Origin: Euwallacea fornicatus
Lineage: Eukaryota; Arthropoda; Insecta; Coleoptera; Curculionidae
Assembly (NCBI RefSeq): GCF_040115645.1
Contig: NC_089572.1
Span: forward strand, 1,488,001-1,552,000
DNA: 64,000 bases
Direction: 5' to 3'
Of this stretch, positions 11,384 to 23,673 are shown piece by piece. Numbering within the stretch: the first letter of the stretch is position 1; each line of letters opens with the position of its first letter. A program made the translations under genes and the position numbers. The notes beneath the pieces are model-generated. The model did not search any database, was not told the DNA's origin, and was given only the letters and a program-made list of their open reading frames with translations.

Positions 11384-13541
11384 ATGGAAAATATACCCGA
11401 AAACGAGACAAACGTAGATCTTAAAAAAGAGCGAGATTGTCTAGATGGTGAAGCTGACAATATATCGGAATTGATTGAGTTAGAAGAATCAAAGCTTGAA
11501 TGTCCCAATGAGAACCGCTTTGTGCAGAGTACAGAAGCGACTGAAAAGGATACTGCAGCATTATGTGAAACTTTGATTGAGGAAAGTGCTTCTAGTTCTG
11601 AAAATGACAAAGAAGCTCAGTCAGATAGTGCTGCAGTTGACAGTTCGGTGAGTTGAGATTGAGTTTATTATTGAATTTGGCTTTTGTACTATATTTATGT
11701 GTCTAAGTTGTACTCATGGCACAGCTTATCAGCTCAATTCATATTCTCAAAGTTGAATTTAGCACTGCACATTAAGTTCAGTTATTCATCTGAAAGGACT
11801 TGAGAAGTTTTTGGGATTAAATTAAGAAAGGTATATGTGTCTTTTTGTTCTTCAAGACATTTCTTTTGTGCTATCACTTATTCTACCAAGCTAAAAGATT
11901 TTCAGCCCTCTCAGATGACAAGAACCTTTGCTATTAATAATTGTTTTAATTTGATGGGGATTCCATGTCATGATGGTGATTTCATTAACATAAATTGATT
12001 TATCTTGACACCTTAACATCCAACAGGGAACACATAAATATACTTGTCATAATCATACATTCTGTGCTATTTCAATTTTTTTCTAATGTCCAAGTATGAC
12101 GTGGAAATGCCTGGGACATATGTCAAATTAACCATACTGCCGATGATAAAAAAGATACGTCTTTTTGACGGCGTTCCTGTGAATTATTATAAAAATCGAA
12201 TCGAAATCTAAATAAAAAACTACTTTTCTTGCAGTCCTCATTGTCAGACAGCATAGTCGCAGGTATCCCAAATGACATTCTTGTGTTCTGTTGTCAACCG
12301 GAAAGTCCCGACCCCATGGACATGTTTCCATGCAAGGAGTGTGGTATGGTCGCTGGCTGCATATTTTGTCTTAAGTCGCACTATGAAAGCCTGCACTTGA
12401 ACCTGGGCATCATCCAGTACAAGTGCAACCAGATGACATATTTGAAAAGCTACACGGAGATATGCAACAAATGTAGTTTGGTATGCGAGTGCACTGAGGA
12501 GATGATTGAGCACCGCAAAGTGCATTTCGTTACTTGTGACGTGTGCGACATGACATTTGATAACGCTCTATTTTTGTCCAATCATTGCAAGTCGACACAT
12601 GAGAAATTTGAGGTATGTATTAGAGATTTTATAACGTCATTTTCCAAATAAGAGTTTTATATAGTCCAGAAATATTATACAGGGTGTTCGATGAAAAAAG
12701 GAATATTCTCAGTTTTAAAAATAAGTTACCAGGAGACTTTATATATATGGAAATGCATTATATAAACATATCGGTCTGCTTTAATTTGGATAGCCGGAGT
12801 CCCCCGGTCGACCAGTCAGCGACCAAGGCGTCTCAGTGATCCCTAAACTCATTCAGTTATGTAGATATCTGACTGCCACTATGCGATTGGCTCCAATTGA
12901 AACAAATCTCTTGATCTTACTAATAAAGGAACATTTTCTCGTCGAACGTTAAGCTCTAATCCTAAAGAATTTACACGCCCATGTACCTTATTTCTGGACG
13001 GAAACGGCAATTTTTCATAACCCTTGACAAACTTGTACTATTCGAGTCACTTCAATTCAACAAAATTTGCGACTTGCATTAAGACGAAGGGACATTTATT
13101 TCCCAGGTAATCATTAGTTGCGACTTGTGCGAACAATGGTTCAAACGCCTACAGGAGCTATCCGATCACTACGAGCTTTATCATGAAATGATCCTTTGTA
13201 TCGTCTGTTTCCGGCGTTTCGCGGACCGGACTCAACTCACCCAGCACCACAGTACCCACAAGATCATTTTAACTGACTACAGTAACGTAATGCCGTACGC
13301 ATGTTCCAAGTGCGACCAGGAGTTTGCGGAAATTAGCGAATTATCTGGTCATTTGATGCATGATCATCCGAAACTAAAAGCGGGCTACGGCAGTATAGTG
13401 TCGAAGGTGAGGTCGAAGAGCGCGTCATCAATGAGGAAGAGGCAGCGTGGTGTCGAATTACGCTTCGACGATTGCGGCGGTATGAGTTGTGAGGACTGTA
13501 GTTTGAGCGAATCGAAAAAAACGAAAGCGAGTAACGGTTAA
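11384..13541 (+). CDS. C2H2 zinc-finger protein, complete
   Basis: Exons 11384-11647, 12235-12612 and 13107-13541 (introns gtgagt...gcag and gtatgt...ccag), 358 residues. The first 88 residues are acidic and Ser/Glu-rich with no fold evident. Then come C2H2 or C2H2-like fingers: CKECG...H...H, CNKCS...H..H, CDVCDMTF...H...H, CDLCEQWF...H...H, CIVCFRRF...H..H and CSKCDQEF...H...H. The tail is basic (KRQRG) with a Cys-rich patch (CGGMSCEDCS). Linkers are not the TGEKP type, so this is not a typical KRAB- or ZAD-class array, and no ZAD domain is visible. Likely a nuclear nucleic-acid-binding protein. I do not recognise a named orthologue. Confidence 0.85.
12676..12690 (+). repeat. Solo TATACAGGGTG transposon-end motif in a zinc-finger gene intron
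   Basis: TATACAGGGTGTTCG lies in intron 2 of the zinc-finger gene. It matches the ends of the TIR elements elsewhere in the window. No inverted partner was found within the intron. Confidence 0.5.
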
Positions 13542-14312
13542 GGTGTTAATAGGTATTAATAAAGTTCAGGTTTAATTGAAAATGGAGGATTTAATTTTCA
13601 TCATCACACCGCACCTTCGGAAGAATAACGTATGATTGGTCTATCGTTTTTTTATCAGTAGGTACTAAATTGATTAAATTCACCTTGCACATCCTTTTTT
13701 TGTCTTAAAAAAAATACCGAACTTAGTGCTTTGTTGTTTGAGTTGTTTCTAGTTAACGGGACGTCTTGATTTGGTGTTATATTAAACACCTAGAAAAACG
13801 TCCTGAAAATTAAAATTTAAGACAAATGTAAAAGTCAATGTAGATGTTCTACATCAATAAGTTTTAGTATGATTAATCCCTTGGACATAAATAATTACCA
13901 AAATATTAAATTTGCACCTTGATTGGTTCAAAAACGAAGTGCAGAATAGCCTCAATAGAAGATATTAGGAAGCAGAAATAGAAGTGCTCTCGCATAAAGT
14001 GTTAAAATTAGGGAAGACCGTTGGTAAACGTGTTCTGTGCTAATGAAGTCCGAGTTTCTGGTGAAGAAATAAGTACTTTTAAAGAATTGATATATTAAAA
14101 AAGTGTAGGAACTCAAGTAAATGTTCTGTACCAATGAATCTTGAAATGAGCCACTGCCTGATTGCACAAGGTAAAACGTGCAGCTTGATGGGTGGTTTTC
14201 TTGGCATAACAAACTTATTGAACAACTTGTATAATCAACAAAGAATCTTCAACATCTGCAATCTTAATACTGATAAAAGTTTCCATCGGACGGCTGTCTG
14301 GAATACCCCGCA
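13542..14312. other. Tail-to-tail intergenic region
   Basis: Lies between a plus-strand and a minus-strand gene end. AATAAAG near 13558 may serve the zinc-finger gene. Three loosely similar segments resembling GTAAATGTTCTGTACCAATGA occur near 13835, 14023 and 14118; they look like diverged direct repeats. No gene is supported. Confidence 0.35.
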
Positions 14313-15207
14313 TTAGTTTGAGGGGAATGATGGGAAGAATTCATTAGTTTTATGCTGCTTGGATGTTTTTTCTCTGTTATTCCCCCAATTAGCACCTTGT
14401 GAGCCTATAAGAGAAGAATATACAGGAAGGTCAAATCTGGAATCATCTTGAATTTGAGAAAGCTGAAAGAGAAAGGAGCTATCAATTAAATATTTTTTAC
14501 TGGAATGACTACATGGATCTTTCAGAGGTGTTTTGCGTTACTACCTATTAACTGTTGCTATTGTGGCATTTTCCTATTTGAAAGCACAAAAGAAGCTTTC
14601 ACGTTACTGAACAATACTTACAAAATTATATCTAAACGGAATAGCTGCTCTTCTCTTGCCACGTCCCTTAGTGTGGTCCCCAGCGCCCTTGGGAGCATCT
14701 GCCTCTGTCCTGGTCAAATTAAACGGTCTTTGCTCTCGATTTGGTGTTAAATCTCTGGTATTCCTCAATCGCCTCCAGGTGAGTACCCCTAGAGTCTCTG
14801 GCTGCAAGTAAACATCCTCCTTCTCGGCAAATAATTCAGAAGACTCGTTGAAAGTTGTAGCCAACACGAGATCAAGCGCATCTTTCGGAATTAAGTTTCT
14901 GTAATGCATTTTTGTGTATTATTTTGAAGTTTTTGAAATGGGGACCCTACTCGAATCGCTTAAAATTCGCGTTTCTTCTTGCACTGGCCAAAGTTTGATG
15001 CATGAACAACCTCTGAAATGGACTCGAAGCGGAGTCGTAGCAGGAGTCTTTCTTACATTCAACCAGTACTATGGGCTTGACAAAAACACCCTCATGGTCC
15101 AGATAGGGAATGCATCCTCTGTTCCTAATTCTCCCTGCTCGAATTAAATTGAAAATTGATTTATGCACGCATAAATCAGCCCCCTTTCGAAACTTACCCG
15201 CAGCCAT
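14313..15207 (-). CDS. Uncharacterised protein, three exons
   Basis: Exons (minus) 15207-14951, 14898-14622 and 14462-14313. Introns are 52 and 159 bp with donors gtaggg and gtaagt and acceptors attacag and tctctttcag. Phase is kept, giving 227 residues and TAA at 14315-14313. Exon 1 has a motif-like block, RNRGCIPYLDHEGVFVKPIV then ECKKDSCYDSASSPFQRLFM. Exon 2 has IPKDALDLVLATTFNES and EDVYLQPETLGVLTWR. Exon 3 ends FFPSFPSN. There is no signal peptide, membrane span or catalytic motif that I recognise, and no family name is offered. Exon 1 also contains a canonical donor right after the start (ATGGCTGCGG|gtaagt at 15197) and an acceptor at 15135. These could remove 63 bp in frame, giving 206 residues. 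Coherent splice sites and phase support a real gene. Confidence 0.6.
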
Positions 15208-16637
15208 TCTTTTCGGACGGAGACACGATCGCGTGTCACCAAGAATTTAAACTAAACAATATAAACCGTTGTAGGACATGCTTTGTACACTACGGGGGCT
15301 GGTTGTCCTGCGAATTGGGGCAGGGGGTGTAATCAAGCCGAGTAACATGCGGAATTCAATTTTTGCAGCGAGTGTGTGAGAAATGCCAATTTGGAGAAAG
15401 GTTTTTTTCGCACCGCGCTGGCGGCAGTTTTACTTGCAAATAAATTAAAATAATCAGTGGCGTCGGTTTCCTCAAGCGGCAATGTAGGTCTTTCGCAGGG
15501 AGATTTAAGTGCATCATAACGCCTGCATTGTAATCGAACTTTTTCGCGTGTTGCAACGTGCGTAAAACGGTCTTTATGGTAAGTGAAAGTTACTAAGGAA
15601 AACGATATTACAACTTCCAATTGCCGCACGTATGAACTTACGAAAAATGTTATGTTCGTTTGTAAGTGTCGTTGAAGCCCTGGGCCTTGGGAAGCATTGC
15701 GCTGTCCGTCGTGTTAATATACCGCACGTTTTAGATTGATCTTTCGAGGATGCACTAAAGTTAATTATTATCTCAAAGAAGTAATGTGCCTTTGAACCTG
15801 TAAAACAATCATTCGCGTGGCTTGACTAGAGAAAGCGGTTTTACGTGAAGATATGCTAAGCACCTTTTCATAACGAAATTCTGTTGATTTTCACTGTAGA
15901 CCTCAGTTTCCTTTATCATCCCCGAAACAATAACTTTGAAAAAAATCAGATATGCAATAGGAAGGATTTGAAAGAGAACACAAAGCGGGAGAAATGTTTT
16001 CTATAATATTTCCACCTCATAACTTGGTACGTCTCTGGTCTGGTTCCGTAGTTGCTCAAAATTTTATTGTTTATAGAAGAATATGAATTGTAATTCCGAA
16101 CGTAAATCATCGATGAGAGTGCCGTCTTTTCGGAACAAGAATTTTTTCCTTTCAAATTATATCTACTCAAATAAAAAGGTAAGCACGCTCTTGAATAACT
16201 TCCGATACAATAAACATAAACTATCATTTAACATGATAATCAGTGCCGCTGCGTGACGTCTTTGGGGAATAGGAACTTTCACCATTTTGCCCTCATATTA
16301 TATTGTCCGGCTCAATTACGAATTTTTTTCTACTATTATTCGAGGTAATAATCATTGGCGTACGGTAATATCTTTTCACGAGTCTGGGAAAAGAATCATT
16401 GACGTAGCTTGCGTACCGTTAACACCCATTATGTCATTCAAATCAAATAATTGACCGGACGACTGTAATCTGGATCGTCAAGTACGGTATTAAGGGAATA
16501 AGACGCCTGTATGTAAAAATATATCTGTATATTGTTGATTTTCAACCATCCAGTCTTACACAATACTAAACTATGGTCAATTTTTATTTACAATCACAAT
16601 CGAAATGTACAAAACAATACATGACCTAGACTAAACG
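15208..16637. other. Intergenic DNA between two minus-strand genes
   Basis: Short open frames occur on the minus strand (for example 15333-15629), but none has splice sites or motifs that support a gene. It should include the promoter of the 15207 gene and the 3' UTR of the four-transmembrane gene. Confidence 0.4.
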
Positions 16638-18625
16638 TCACCTATCATCGTATCTTTCCTCCTTCAGCGGTACCTGAACATATGCGTATTTCCTCTTCGC
16701 GTCTGCCCACTGAACAGCCAGGTACATGATCTCTAAAATCAAACTTAACATATTTAAAACGCAAGAAGTAGCAATGATTCCCACAAGGAAGCAATTTACT
16801 TCCTCGCAAGAGAGGTCCTGGTAATGGTAACTGCTACTAAACGCCCAATGGGTGGAATTCGTGGTGGAACATACACACGTGGTGTTGAGGTGGTCATGTG
16901 GGGTACAGACGGCCGTGTGGAGGTAGACAATGTGGCAAATGCAGATCGCGAGAACTACAATGGATGCTGTAACGGAGATGACGGTGGTGGTAAGGCTGAT
17001 GAACTGGAAAAGAAATTCCTATTTGGTCAGGAATTAGAGTTTTCTCTATCTGGAGTATAAAATCTCGTCTAGGGAGTCTCCCTGTCAGAATTAACTCTCC
17101 AGTGACAAGTTTTAACTCCCAAAAGCCCGTTCGAACAGGGATCTATTCGAACATCACTCCCACTGATTCCAAAAAGGAGAAAATGGTGCAGGTGAGGACA
17201 AGATTTTTAGTGAAATTTGGGGGCCATGAAAGTGCAGAATCGGCTTCTGTCGACATGGATTTACATATTACTAAAAATTCTCTTTTTCACAGGTTTTAAA
17301 GGGTCTTAAGTGAGAAATATACAATCTGAAAAAATTATTATAATTAACGATACACCCTAAAATACCTTTGATACATGGAAATGACATCCTAGACGTCTAT
17401 CCGGATACGGTCGGGGACAGAATCCAAGAAAGAAGCACCCCACCACACCCGACACAAACACCTACAATTTAATAGAAATAAATTATCTAATTTGGAACCT
17501 TCACACCTCAGTACTCACAGGTACCGCACTCCAATATGGAAAATCCAGGAGCCTTAATGTAGGACTCCAGAGAACCATCCACATGGACGTAAGACACATA
17601 AGAATTCCCATAATTATGGTAATAATTTTCATTGATTTGACTAGTTTGTAGTGTTTTATCACAAGTGGCAGGTACTTCTTCGGAACTAAAACCAATATCT
17701 TTGAACTCCCTGTATGCTAAAGTGTGGAGTATTCTTACTTCTTCCATTTCTATACATCACAATCATCCGACTGTGCCTCAAACTGTTTCTGGTAGGGGTG
17801 TGCTTGTCGCCTAAACTTCTAGATGCAATATTCTGTGGAACTGTGGTCATCAAGTTTACGGTCTGAGTGGGATTTAGTGGTTCATCCAACCTGTAATTTC
17901 GAATTGTTTTACAGTGCGTCCAACACAAAGATGCACAGCATGAAGATCTCGTAGATAGTAATAAATACAGACTTGGTTAAATGAGAGAAAAATTGTGCGT
18001 TCCAGGATATAGTTCTACGGCCATTAAATGAGGAGGTTCCGACTGTTGCTTTTTAAGATTTACAAGTAAATTTTGGCAGGTCAACGAGAACTACGTAATC
18101 GAAAATCTGGCTAAGAGCTAGAGATGGTTCAATTTGGAGTAGCAATTAAGGTCAAGTTTTAACTGGTATTTGATTTTTGATGTAATTTTCGGTATTTGTT
18201 AATACACCTATTCTGTATGATATAATAACGTTTTATAATTTATAAATTTTATAAAAATGATTTCAGAAGGAATCTCGAACACGGTCGCGCAAAATCATTG
18301 GCATGCGGCCTATGCCGGCAGTGTAAGTTTGTGGTCAGTTACGTACGAAAATTAGCATTCGAGACTGCTTGACCCTCAACGCTTAACAAAAATTATATTA
18401 TTATGGAAATAATATATCTTTTTATTATAAGTATATTTTCCCACAAATGTCTCATAAATTTAAACAGGTAATTTAGGTTGTTATTACCTACCTATTTTGA
18501 ACCGAACCGTTGTTGTTTCCATTTGGAAATTTGAAACTGGTCTCTGTGTTGTTGCCCGCATCTGTGTCTACGAGACAACTTTGGGGCCTGCTGCTCAACC
18601 CTTTTTCGGAATTATCAACCGCCAT
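16638..18625 (-). CDS. Four-transmembrane protein of unknown function
   Basis: Exons (minus) 18625-18492, 17890-17739, 17685-17519, 17461-17366 and 17003-16638 sum to 915 bp, 304 residues, in phase throughout. The cytosolic-looking N-terminal 100 residues are polar and Asn/Ser-rich. Four hydrophobic segments follow: TM1 MKIITIIMGILMCLTSMWM, TM2 VFVSGVVGCFFLGFC, TM3 TTTVISVTASIVVLAICICH and TM4 LVGIIATSCVLNMLSLILEI. The loop between TM3 and TM4 carries several Cys (CTPHDH, CVCS, CEEVNC) that could form disulphides. The C-terminal tail is short and charged (KEERYDDR). The spacing, short TM1-TM2 loop and large TM3-TM4 loop recall tetraspan or MARVEL-like families, but no CCG tetraspanin motif is seen. 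No orthologue name is claimed. A plus-strand open frame at 16824-17060 is its antisense shadow. Confidence 0.75.
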
Positions 18626-21600
18626 CTTCAAACCTGAAAGGAAATGTCGTTAAATGGATAGTTAGCAGCAGGCAACCTGTATTGAATTAAAAGCCGTGTT
18701 ATCCTGTCTCGTAATTCTCTTCAAAACAATTTTTTTTATCACACATAGACGCAAACGAAAATAATTACCTGGTAATTTGTGTGCACACCCACATGTTACA
18801 TAATTATGTAATTAAATACCAAACACGGGCCGGAAATTATTTGGTTCCAGTACCCAATTAATGCAACTTCCTCGAATAATGATAAAGGAGGTTAATGGTG
18901 CTAAAACCGGTAATTGATACAATTGGAAAAAACATAAATTTTCATGCAGGAATATGTGGGAGTACCTAGTTGGTGTGCATGCAAACAATGTGGCTGACAT
19001 GGCATTTTCAAAGGTCATTAGACGAATATCTCTAACTGTTACACAATAATAATTGCTTGACCTATATGTATAATTTTCTTCGAAAATCTTCAAATTTCGG
19101 GAAAATGATTAAACGATGGCGGTGCAAGCACCGCCCCTATCGTTTGTTTCTCCATAGCGACCGGCCGTACTTTTGACATAAACGTATTGTTACGTTGCCA
19201 AATGAGTCAGATGATCCGAGAAAGGCAGAAATTTACGCATTTCTTTAAACACACATCGATTTCATTTAAGTTTGTAAGTTTCGTGAGTATCCAAAGCATT
19301 GCGGAAATCTATTTTAACACTAATACTTACAGTTCATAATTAATTGAAATGGACGAGAAGAATTATCTTCAAACACATTTGATGATCGGTAGAATGGTAC
19401 TGCGCCCAAAAATTAAATTAATGTGCTGGGAACCGTCTGATACCTACTTTGCCAGTGGATGTTTGGTTATATTTCTGCTGTTTATGTTACAATATTAAAA
19501 TAAAATAACAAGCCATAATTAAAAAAGAATGTCTAATAATGGAAAAAGGACGTATTTCGGATTTTCCAAGCAATAATAGATAGATAATGTAACCTTATTG
19601 AAGTCTTTGGAGGACTTTGTTATTTACATGGAGTGTTTCGGGCAAAAATGGCAAGAGATTAAGGGTGTAGTTGAATGCGGCCAGAACGAGGACCCTGGCC
19701 TCACCCATCTTCGAAGTAACAAATTTAAAAAAATGAGTAATGCCAAGGAACATGAAGTTTCGGATTTACCTGTTCTCTAAATGGTCGCGTTGGTTTCGAA
19801 AAGGCACATTTACCAACAAAAACTATCCTGTAATATAGGAAATTCAATGCGGAATTAAAGAATATTATTATAGCATCGTATTTGGGCTTTGAGTAGTAGC
19901 AGAAACACGAGGATTTAATTTTTTTAAAATCGGCTTTCCGAAGAAATATATTAAAATGTCTATATCCCGAAGAAGGGTCAGGATAGAGCCTTATTGCGGG
20001 CCGCATTTAACTACATTTTAGATGGTCACCTTATATGAACTTACATTTAAATAAAATATTTAAAAAAATAAGTTGAAAAATAAATGCGATACGCCGCTGG
20101 TTTTGGAGTCGTTATTTAATGATCATTTCTCGACACCTACTCAGGACCATTTCTGCAGTTTACTTCGCACGACAAACAGTGGGGCGCAACATTCCTTTGA
20201 GACGTAATGATTCTCCATACCGAACTACTCGATAACTTATTTCGCACTAATACATTAACAAATTCTCTTGGAATGCCTCTGGATCTATGACGATTCGTAA
20301 GAACAATTTGGCTGGATACTTCCACAAGCAGTAGCGCACGTGGATTTTAAATGATAAAAAAATAATTTTTCCTTATTTCGAAACATTTCTGCTTTTACGA
20401 TTCAAAATAATGGTGCAACAATGCCCTTTCCACGAACCTGATCCGACACGCTTTTGGTTTTTCAGCAATCGCAGCCGATTTTAATTCTCGGTGGAATTTC
20501 AGATTTCAGGCCTATATTGGTGTTTTATCACCGATTTTCCTCTCGGCGCTGCTATTTTTAGGTCTACGGAAGATGGAAACAAAGTAAACTTGCTGACCCG
20601 TTAATTCTGTTATTCCAGAAGGATTGTTGATAGAACCGGAGCACTTTGATGGATTACCGCACACCTATTTAGTTTTCTATATTTGACCTGTTATTTAATG
20701 CCCATTAAAACGTTTGAGAATTGAGGAATTCGTAAACTTCTACGGACCCATTGTCTGTTAATAAACTGTTTAGACCAATGTTCTTTTACCTGACATTTTT
20801 TCATACCATTTTTTATTATTAAAAATGATTTTTACCCTTCATCCAGGCAAGCCAAAGGAGTATTTGGCTGTACATGTTTGGCGGAAGGTGAAAGCTGCTC
20901 ATCGGCGTACAAACAAAGCAATTTTTATGGTTTTAGTACAATTAAAATTAACATTGCACTTCACTGCTCTGTGACCAGACAAGAGTTTGGAGCATAGCGT
21001 ACGAGTCGAGCAGAGATACGATAAAGAATAAAAAACCAGGGACGTATCACCTTTCCCTATGAAACGAATCAAGTCGAGACGTTTCCAAATAACAGGTTTA
21101 TGCCTCAATCTAAGAAACCCATCAAGGGTGCCCCTGATATTCAAATAAAACGTAATTTTGTACATCTCTAACGATTTCTAAGTTCTTACTCGCGGACGAA
21201 GAGACCTCCAGCGGCTTCACCACTGCGCCAAGACTTTTATCAAACGTACAATTAAGCTATGAATATTTTCAAGGTTTTTCCTCTATATCAGCGACGTATC
21301 AAGAGAGCATGATTTGCTTCAATCTGGAAACCGCGTTAGGGGGCGATTCAACAACAGGCACCCCCCTCTAAGAAACGTCCCTGGATTTTGATATTTAAAC
21401 GCAATCGGCATTTGGGAACTGCATAATTTTTCATCCCGAAATATTCCAGTGGTATGCCGTAAAGTGATGATTTTTTAATACCCGACATAACCCGCAAGAG
21501 TATCAATTCAAATCAGAATGAGTTCAGGGGCGTCGGTGATATTTTCGGACTATTGATCGACTTTTTTCAGGGAGCTGTGGAAATATACGACGCACGTAGA

Positions 21601-21649
21601 GTAATTTTTAACTGCTCAAATCAGTGTCTCAAGGGGTCGAAGCGATATA
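18626..21649. other. Gene-poor intergenic DNA
   Basis: The proximal part should carry the promoter of the four-transmembrane gene. A GC-richer hairpin-like word, GGCGGTGCAAGCACCGCC, lies at about 19117-19134. Elsewhere the region is AT-rich with short, unsupported open frames. Confidence 0.4.
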
Positions 21650-21833
21650 TACAGGGTTGGTCCGTATATTCAGACAGCTCCTACCACTTTTATGACAAAA
21701 AGAAAAATTTTAAAAACAAAAGTTGTAAGGTTCATTGTAAATCGTCAAAGAGTAATGCATAACACGACAGGTGAATATTGCGACGCCAAAAGCAACAAAA
21801 AGCCGGTAAATTTATAACGGAACACCTTGTGTA
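21650..21833. mobile_element. Small degenerate TIR element (MITE-like)
   Basis: The left end reads TACAGGGTTGGTCCGTATAT. The reverse complement of the right end reads TACACAAGGTGTTCCGTTAT, so the two are imperfectly inverted. About 250 bp downstream (22081), TATACAGGATGTTCGGTTGC followed by AATTTACCGG resembles the right end again. Small, non-coding and strongly diverged. Confidence 0.35.
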
Positions 21834-22358
21834 TTTTATTAAAAATTGATTAGACCTTTATTTTCTTATTTTACGGAGAGAATAATGAAAATGCGATAGC
21901 AAAATGAATAAGAATTAGTAACGACGTTGGGTCCATTTGTTTATTCATGGCAACGGCAATTTGCAAAAGCAATATAATTCTACATTTTAAATGCAAATAC
22001 CGCGAGAACGGCAGCACTAAACCTCCGCATGTTACACATTCTCGAAATCTGAAAATAAAGGTAAATTTAATTCATATAAAATATACAGGATGTTCGGTTG
22101 CAAATTTACCGGTTTCGGGTCCCTTATTAACTTTGCAATATTCATCTGTTGTGTTATGTAAGTTTTTTTGGAGACTTAAGCCAAACCCTACAACTTTTGC
22201 ATATAAAGTTTTTCGTTTTTTATATAATAAAAGCAGTAGGTGCCGCCTAAATACAAGGTGTAACGTATCAACACGGAGATAATTCAAGGGTCGATAATCC
22301 TCCGAAAAATAAAAAAAATGCTAATAGACCCATTGTTAAAAACTCACTATCTTCGATG

Positions 22359-22865
22359 TACAGGGTGGCAAAGTTTCAATTATTTTTTCATATTTTGCGG
22401 TTCTCTCACGTGCGTCTTCAATTTAATTTTTGAAAATTCGAAACGTAAAAAATCTAAACAAAAACACTACAATGGTTGCAACTTAGCCATGGTAGCTTAG
22501 ATTACTGACCGTAATGTGTGGACTGTACCTTCGCAACCCGCATCGGTACGTAAGTTTTAAAATTCCACGAAAACCGTGATTATTACGAAAATACTGCAAA
22601 AGACCAAAAAGCTAAAGAACCGACGAGGAAACTTTAATTTGGGGTCAGAGTTTATATAGGGTTTTACAAAGAAATATACAAAACGGGAAATAGTGCATGG
22701 CCTTAAAGAACATAACACCCTGTAGATAGTTATCGACGATTTTGACATTTTTTTGTAGAAGGTCAGAAAGAAAATAGGTGCACGAAATTTCCTAAAATTT
22801 AACTCGAGGCATATGTCAGAAAACATAGAATATTCGGAAAAAATGTGAAACTTTACCACCCTGTA
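22359..22865. mobile_element. Non-autonomous TIR transposon, ~0.5 kb
   Basis: The left end starts TACAGGGTGGCAAAGTTTCA at 22359. The reverse complement of the right end starts TACAGGGTGGTAAAGTTTCA. Similarity continues for about 70 bp, including a shared TTAAATTTT-like block. Even the bases outside the motif match (TTCGATRTACAGGG on both sides). There is no transposase inside; the open frame 22557-22892 on the minus strand spans the element and its end and is not a gene. A solo CACCCTGTAG lies inside near 22716. The TA-flanked end suggests a mariner-type origin. Confidence 0.72.
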
Positions 22866-23673
22866 TATCGAACATGGTGCGTTTTTAACCATGGATCTAT
22901 TAGCATTTTTTTATTATTTTATAGAGCACTATAGCCCCTTGAAATATCTTCATGATAATATGTGTATGGACCTGTATATGGACCAACCCTCTACATCTTT
23001 CAAACTTACCAACTTCGCAAGAACTTTTCCCTTACTAGAATTTCATTTAAATTTAAATTGCGGTAATCAAGTTTATACAGGTCATGGTTCTTAGTGAAAT
23101 TAGGCACAAATCGACGAAGCATGTATTTCAAAGTTATGCGGTCACCTCGTAATGTTTCTCAGAAGAACGTTTCATAGTTCGTACTTGCACAACCAGGATA
23201 CGTAAATATTGCTGGCGATTCTGCCAAAAACATTTCTCAATGTTTTCTATGACAATTTTGAATAAACTCCAACAAGCTAAATACAAAAATAGAAAATATC
23301 TTGCTTTCCTTACCTGGAGAAGCGGATCTCTATTCGAAGACGGTTCTCGGGCGTTTCGCATGAAAAGAAATCCAATAATGAGTAATGGGGACCATTAAGA
23401 TTCACTTAAGCATCACATTCACAATTATTTCACAAGCAAATAACACGAGGAAATTCTGTAGAAACATTAAACACGAGCGACTGTTGACTGTACATTGAAA
23501 TATCCGTTTCGTGCCGAGTGAATGGGTTTCTCGTCGGCTGTTGTGTTGTTACCTGAATCGACCAACTCACCTGTCTTTGGCTTAATGGGCAAATGGGTTG
23601 AATACCTGCCTGCTACATTGTTGCTTAGTAGTCTAATCGGTGGAAGGGTTAAAATACGTTTTTTTTTTAGCGT

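Noticed and set aside
16824..17060. Plus-strand Gly-rich frame
   Set aside because: Antisense shadow of the last exon of the four-transmembrane gene, whose splice sites and hydrophobic spans are coherent.
21947..22282. Overlapping frames on both strands near 22 kb
   Set aside because: They lie in repeat-like DNA with TACAGG-type ends, and no splice or domain evidence supports a gene.
22557..22892. Minus-strand 111-codon frame
   Set aside because: Runs across the inner part and right arm of a non-coding TIR element and has no known domain.
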